Shown here: in pieces, positions 7,072-9,639 of the stretch | Layout of the letters: each line of letters starts with the position of its first letter | Position numbering within the stretch: the first letter of the stretch is position 1 | DNA from: an uncultured Lachnospiraceae bacterium | GTDB taxonomy: Bacteria > Bacillota > Clostridia > Lachnospirales > Lachnospiraceae | Assembly (NCBI GenBank): GCA_905236615.1 | Contig: CAJORC010000243.1 | Span: 1-9,639, forward strand | Length of the DNA stretch: 9,639 nucleotides | Reading direction: 5' to 3' | The notes under the pieces: model-generated | The model's input: only the letters and a program-made list of their open reading frames with translations | Database searches by the model: none | What the model was told of the DNA's origin: nothing | Program-made: the position numbers and the translations under genes

Positions 7072-7632
7072 TTAGATTAATCCTAATTTCTCATACAGTT
7101 CATGCAGTTCTGCCGGCATCGCTGCGATCATAAGATCGGCCAGACTCTCTTCTGACGCTTTCATCCCGTTCAAAGCCCATTTTACTGTCATATATATAGC
7201 CGACTGACAATACATCTCCAATAACCTTCGAGTCCTGTTATCAGGAATTTTACCTGTCTTATCACGTATTAAAGCGCAAAAAAACTCATAGATCATTATA
7301 AAATCATGCTCCTTTAAGTTATTCTGCTCATCAACCCGAAAAGCTGCGGTAAAAAACAGACTCTCCTCCTTAATATATTTAAATTTCCTGATATAACCTT
7401 TCCTGAGCGTTCCTCCTTTGCCCATTTCCCTAAACGATTCTTCAAGCAATCTGTCAAAATACCAGTTTATCAAATCATATTTATCAATGAAATTCCTATA
7501 AAAAGTCTGCCTTGAAAACCCACTTGCTTCTACTATCTGCTTTACGGTAATATTCTCAACCGACGTGGTTTTCATACAGGATTTCATTGCTTCTGCAAGC
7601 TTATACCTGCTTCCAACATTTTTTTCTTCCAC
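7072..7632 (-). CDS. TetR-family transcriptional regulator
   Basis: This 186-residue protein has the N-terminal TetR helix-turn-helix at about 29-48 (TVKQIVEASGFSRQTFYRNF) followed by KYDLINWYF. Its all-helical C-terminal ligand and dimer domain resembles the DhaS-like TetR subgroup by general pattern (TVKWALNGM near the end); that assignment is tentative. The start is GTG at 7632, supported by GAGG six bases upstream; the first in-frame ATG would cut into the first helix before the HTH. It lies directly upstream of the FucO-type dehydrogenase on the same strand, with the palindromic site in the gap, so that gene is its likely target. An aldehyde, alcohol or related metabolite is a plausible inducer, but the ligand is unknown. 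No clear terminator separates the two genes, so some transcripts may cover both. Confidence 0.9.
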   Translation of the reverse strand: MEEKNVGSRYKLAEAMKSCMKTTSVENITVKQIVEASGFSRQTFYRNFIDKYDLINWYFDRLLEESFREMGKGGTLRKGYIRKFKYIKEESLFFTAAFRVDEQNNLKEHDFIMIYEFFCALIRDKTGKIPDNRTRRLLEMYCQSAIYMTVKWALNGMKASEESLADLMIAAMPAELHELYEKLGLI

Positions 7633-7671
7633 GAAATACCTCAGTCACTTGTCCACACATCATGTTCTCAC

Positions 7672-7697
7672 GCAGCCAGCAGCAAAGTGCTGGCTGC
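7672..7697 (-). repeat. Perfect 10-bp stem-loop at the predicted 5' end of the TetR transcript
   Basis: GCAGCCAGCA (7672-7681) and TGCTGGCTGC (7688-7697) pair perfectly around a 6-base loop. On the minus strand the stem would begin within a base or two of the predicted transcription start. No T-run follows on either side, so it is not a standard terminator. It is GC-rich against its surroundings. A 5' stabilising hairpin or protein site is likely. An outer 7-base pair (TCAGTCA 7641-7647 with TGACTGA 7698-7704) encloses it. Confidence 0.6.
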
Positions 7698-7717
7698 TGA
7701 CTGAATTATAACAGTCA
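7698..7717 (-). promoter_or_regulatory. TetR gene promoter (extended -10) inside an inverted repeat
   Basis: The minus strand has TGTTATAAT at 7713-7705, an extended -10. TGACTG (7698-7703) and CAGTCA (7712-7717) flank it symmetrically. A further copy, CAGTCACTT, occurs at 7642-7650 and repeats 7712-7720 exactly. These half-sites differ from the GTTACAC palindrome, so a different protein may control this promoter. Confidence 0.5.
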
Positions 7718-7755
7718 CTTCTCTAAAACTTTTTCTGTTTATATTATTGCATACA

Positions 7756-7791
7756 AAACAACTCGCCGGAGCCATTGTCCACGAGCTGTTT
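7756..7791 (-). terminator. Rho-independent terminator of the aldo/keto reductase gene
   Basis: On the minus strand AAACAGCTCG (7791-7782) pairs with CGAGTTGTTT (7765-7756), ten pairs with one G-U wobble and a 16-base loop in which GGA and TCC can also pair. The downstream arm runs into TTGTTTTGT. It begins 17 bases after the stop codon. Confidence 0.7.
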
Positions 7792-7808
7792 AAAAGTCAT
7801 ATTTATCT

Positions 7809-8939
7809 TTACTCAAACGCTGCTGCAACCTTTGGTAACAACTTTCTTATTTCCAAATGCTGCGGACAGACTTTTTCACATTTTCCACACTTGATGCATT
7901 CAGATGCCTTTCCGTGCCCGTCTCCCGTTATAACATTTGAATAGTAATATCCTGTATTCCAGTTATGAAAAGCCTCGTGAGCATTCAGTGCCGCAAACAG
8001 ATCAGGAATCCGGATGCCCTTCGGGCACTGGCTCTCCTCGATACAATAGCGACAGGATGTGCATGGAATCAGATTTAATCCCTTGAAGATGTCACAGACT
8101 TTTTTTACTGCTTCATGCTCTGCATCTGATAACGGCTCAAAATCTCTCATTGCGCTCACATTATCATTTATCTGATCCATATCGCTCATTCCTGAAAGGA
8201 CAACCGCAATCTTTGGAAAACTGGCTGCAAAGCGAATCGCATAGCTGGCATTACTGCCACCATTTAATTCCCTGAGAATCTTGTCCGCTTCTTCAGGAAG
8301 TGTCACAAGACTGCCGCCTTTTACAGGTTCCATAACAAGAACCGGCTTATCATGCTTTTCACAAACTTCATAGACCTTACGTGATTCTACAGAAGCATCC
8401 TCATAATCAAGATAATTGAACTGTATCTGAACTACTTCAATCTCAGGATGTTCAGACAAGATCATATCCAACACTTCGGCCTTATCATGAAAAGAAATAC
8501 CGAAGTGCTTTATCAGACCTTCTTCTTTGAACTTATATGCAGTCTCATATGCCCTGCATCTTTTAAACTTCTGATAATTATTTCTGTCCTGGGCATGCAT
8601 TAGATAAAAATCTAAATATTCTACTCCGCACCACTCAAGCTGATGTTCAAAAAACGGCCTGATATCCTCCTGCTTTTTGAAATATGGATCCGTAAGCTTA
8701 TTAGTAAGAAGAAACCGGGAACGGTCATATCTTTTTGCAACACACTCTCTTATTGCTATTTCGGACTGTCCGCCGATATAGCCATGTGCAGTATCAAAGT
8801 AATTGAATCCTGCATCTATAAAAGCATCCGCCATTTTGGAAAAGGTATCATAATCAACACTTCCGCTCTTCATTGGAAGGCGCATACAACCAAAGCCCAA
8901 GTTACCGTTTACTTCCGGAAAGAACTTATTATTCTTCAT
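7809..8939 (-). CDS. Aldo/keto reductase with C-terminal 2x[4Fe-4S] ferredoxin-like domain
   Basis: This 376-residue cytoplasmic oxidoreductase is of the COG1453 type. The N-terminal TIM barrel (about 1-285) holds the aldo/keto reductase tetrad: D49 and Y54 in YFDTAHGY, K81 in LLTNKL and H115 in YLMHAQ. The C-terminal part carries two cysteine clusters: C293, C296, C299, C305 (CTSCRYCIEESQCPKG) and C348, C351, C354, C358 (CIKCGKCEKVCP), expected to bind two [4Fe-4S] clusters. This layout suggests carbonyl reduction coupled to a one-electron carrier as well as, or instead of, NAD(P)H; the substrate is unknown. The ATG at 8939 is preferred because a perfect AAGGAGG lies eight bases upstream; an in-frame start at 8999 would add 20 basic residues, contain that site as coding sequence and break homology. 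The gene is apparently monocistronic. Confidence 0.92.
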   Translation of the reverse strand: MKNNKFFPEVNGNLGFGCMRLPMKSGSVDYDTFSKMADAFIDAGFNYFDTAHGYIGGQSEIAIRECVAKRYDRSRFLLTNKLTDPYFKKQEDIRPFFEHQLEWCGVEYLDFYLMHAQDRNNYQKFKRCRAYETAYKFKEEGLIKHFGISFHDKAEVLDMILSEHPEIEVVQIQFNYLDYEDASVESRKVYEVCEKHDKPVLVMEPVKGGSLVTLPEEADKILRELNGGSNASYAIRFAASFPKIAVVLSGMSDMDQINDNVSAMRDFEPLSDAEHEAVKKVCDIFKGLNLIPCTSCRYCIEESQCPKGIRIPDLFAALNAHEAFHNWNTGYYYSNVITGDGHGKASECIKCGKCEKVCPQHLEIRKLLPKVAAAFE

Positions 8940-9034
8940 TACCGTTTCCTCCTTATTCCTTCGCTGTCTTCCTACAAATACTTTATCACCTGAAATCATT
9001 GTTGCATACGCCCCAAAGTTTATCCAATAGAAAA

Positions 9035-9070
9035 ATTAAATATCTCATTTAAGTATTAAATATCTAATTT
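9035..9070. repeat. Tandem 16-base AT-rich direct repeat upstream of the aldo/keto reductase
   Basis: ATTAAATATCTCATTT (9035-9050) and ATTAAATATCTAATTT (9055-9070) differ at one base and have a 20-base period, close to two helical turns, which would put both copies on the same DNA face. They lie about 95-130 bases before the reductase start codon. No convincing promoter was found beside them. They may be regulator sites or an A/T-rich upstream element. Confidence 0.45.
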
Positions 9071-9078
9071 TCATCAAT

Positions 9079-9639
9079 TTACGCTCCTTTTTCAGCTAAT
9101 ATAGCTTCTACCTGTTCTCTTTTTTCATATAATACGCAGCCACCTTGGTGGCCATCCAAAAGGATGTTTCCGGAACGCAGTGCTGCAAAAAGATCTGAAT
9201 TTACAGCTTCTCTAAGAGAATGCTCTCTGATATTGATATCCGAATACGGTGAGAATGGACAAGACTCCGCACCTCCATGAGAATTTATGTGAAAAAATCC
9301 CCTTCCTGCAGCCTTCAATGCTCATGATAGGTATCAGGTTACGCGATCTGTCCAGGAGATCAAAATACGCATCATTTATGAAAGTTCCATTGGTAAATAT
9401 AGGAAAAAGAATGTCCTGATGAGTACTTGCTGCTTCTATAACATCTCTTCTCAAAAGAGGTTCACCACCTGCAAGAAGTATAAAGCTGACTCCCAGGTCA
9501 TTTGCCTCTTCAAAAATCCCATTCCATTCTTCTCCGGACAGCTGCATAACCGGCTCTGTATCAACAGTTGCATGATTGCATCTGGAATAACAGCCTTCAC
9601 AATGAAGATTACACTGACTTGTTATGCTGGTAATTAAAA
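9079..9639 (-). pseudogene. Radical SAM protein gene, internally deleted and frame-shifted (5' end beyond window)
   Basis: The frame entering at 9639 reads QCNLHCEGCYSRC, with the radical SAM CxxxCxxC cysteines coded at 9613, 9601 and 9592. It continues through LAGGEPLLRRDV (GGEP at 9458-9469), FTNGTFIND and IPIMSIEG to about 9311, then runs out of frame to a stop at 9212. In another frame, from about 9316 to the stop at 9079, lies a typical C-terminal block, AAGRGFFHINSHGGAESC, then PFSPYSDINIREHSL and a GGCVLYEKREQVEAIL tail. In intact relatives roughly a hundred residues of the second half of the barrel separate SIEG from GRGFFHIN (from memory of the family). Here they abut, so the middle has been deleted and the frame lost. 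The product should be inactive. The deletion is too large for a simple base-calling error, though a misassembly is possible. Confidence 0.8.

Noticed and set aside
7672..7697. The strong stem-loop as an intrinsic terminator
   Set aside because: No T-run follows on either strand, and a better terminator for the reductase lies at 7756-7791.
8940..8999. Longer N-terminus for the aldo/keto reductase starting at 8999
   Set aside because: The added codons contain the perfect AAGGAGG serving the ATG at 8939 and encode a basic stretch unlike the family.

Overview
The window looks like chromosomal DNA from an anaerobic Firmicute. The AT-rich sequence, clean AGGAGG-type ribosome binding sites, a GPH-type glycoside symporter beside a GH43 enzyme, and an oxidoreductase with two Fe-S clusters all fit a Lachnospiraceae-like gut or rumen bacterium (Butyrivibrio/Roseburia type). 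This is an inference from gene content; no rRNA or marker gene is present.

Region 1 (about 1-5683) is a compact oligosaccharide-use locus. On the minus strand, an AraC-family regulator (3200-4297) is followed by a GPH sugar:cation symporter (1596-3005) and a GH43 beta-xylosidase/arabinofuranosidase-like enzyme (start 1574, running off the left edge). Divergent from the regulator, on the plus strand, is a GH1 beta-glycosidase (4433-5683). The same 12-base motif, ATGTCGGATTTT, lies upstream of both the symporter-GH43 promoter and the GH1 promoter, in the same orientation and the same distance (38 bases) from the -10 element. It is the best candidate operator of the AraC protein. The simplest model is that oligosaccharides enter through the symporter and are cut inside the cell by the two glycosidases, all under the local regulator.

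Region 2 (5684-7717) begins with a strong bidirectional terminator between GH1 and a convergent minus-strand FucO-type iron-dependent alcohol dehydrogenase (lactaldehyde reductase-like, 5790-6938). A TetR-family regulator with a GTG start (7072-7632) lies upstream of it. A perfect 11+6+11 inverted repeat overlaps the -35 region of the dehydrogenase promoter and is a candidate TetR operator. The regulator's own promoter carries a different set of TGACTG half-sites, and its transcript would begin with a stable stem-loop.

Region 3 (7756-9639) holds a minus-strand aldo/keto reductase with a C-terminal ferredoxin-like domain (7809-8939). It has its own terminator downstream and a tandem AT-rich repeat upstream. 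At the right edge is the remnant of a radical SAM gene (9079-9639 and beyond) that has lost its middle and changed frame.

No tRNA, rRNA, CRISPR array, insertion sequence or phage gene was seen. No stretch over 300 bases lacks a gene; the largest gaps (3006-3199 and 7633-7808) are regulatory and are described below.
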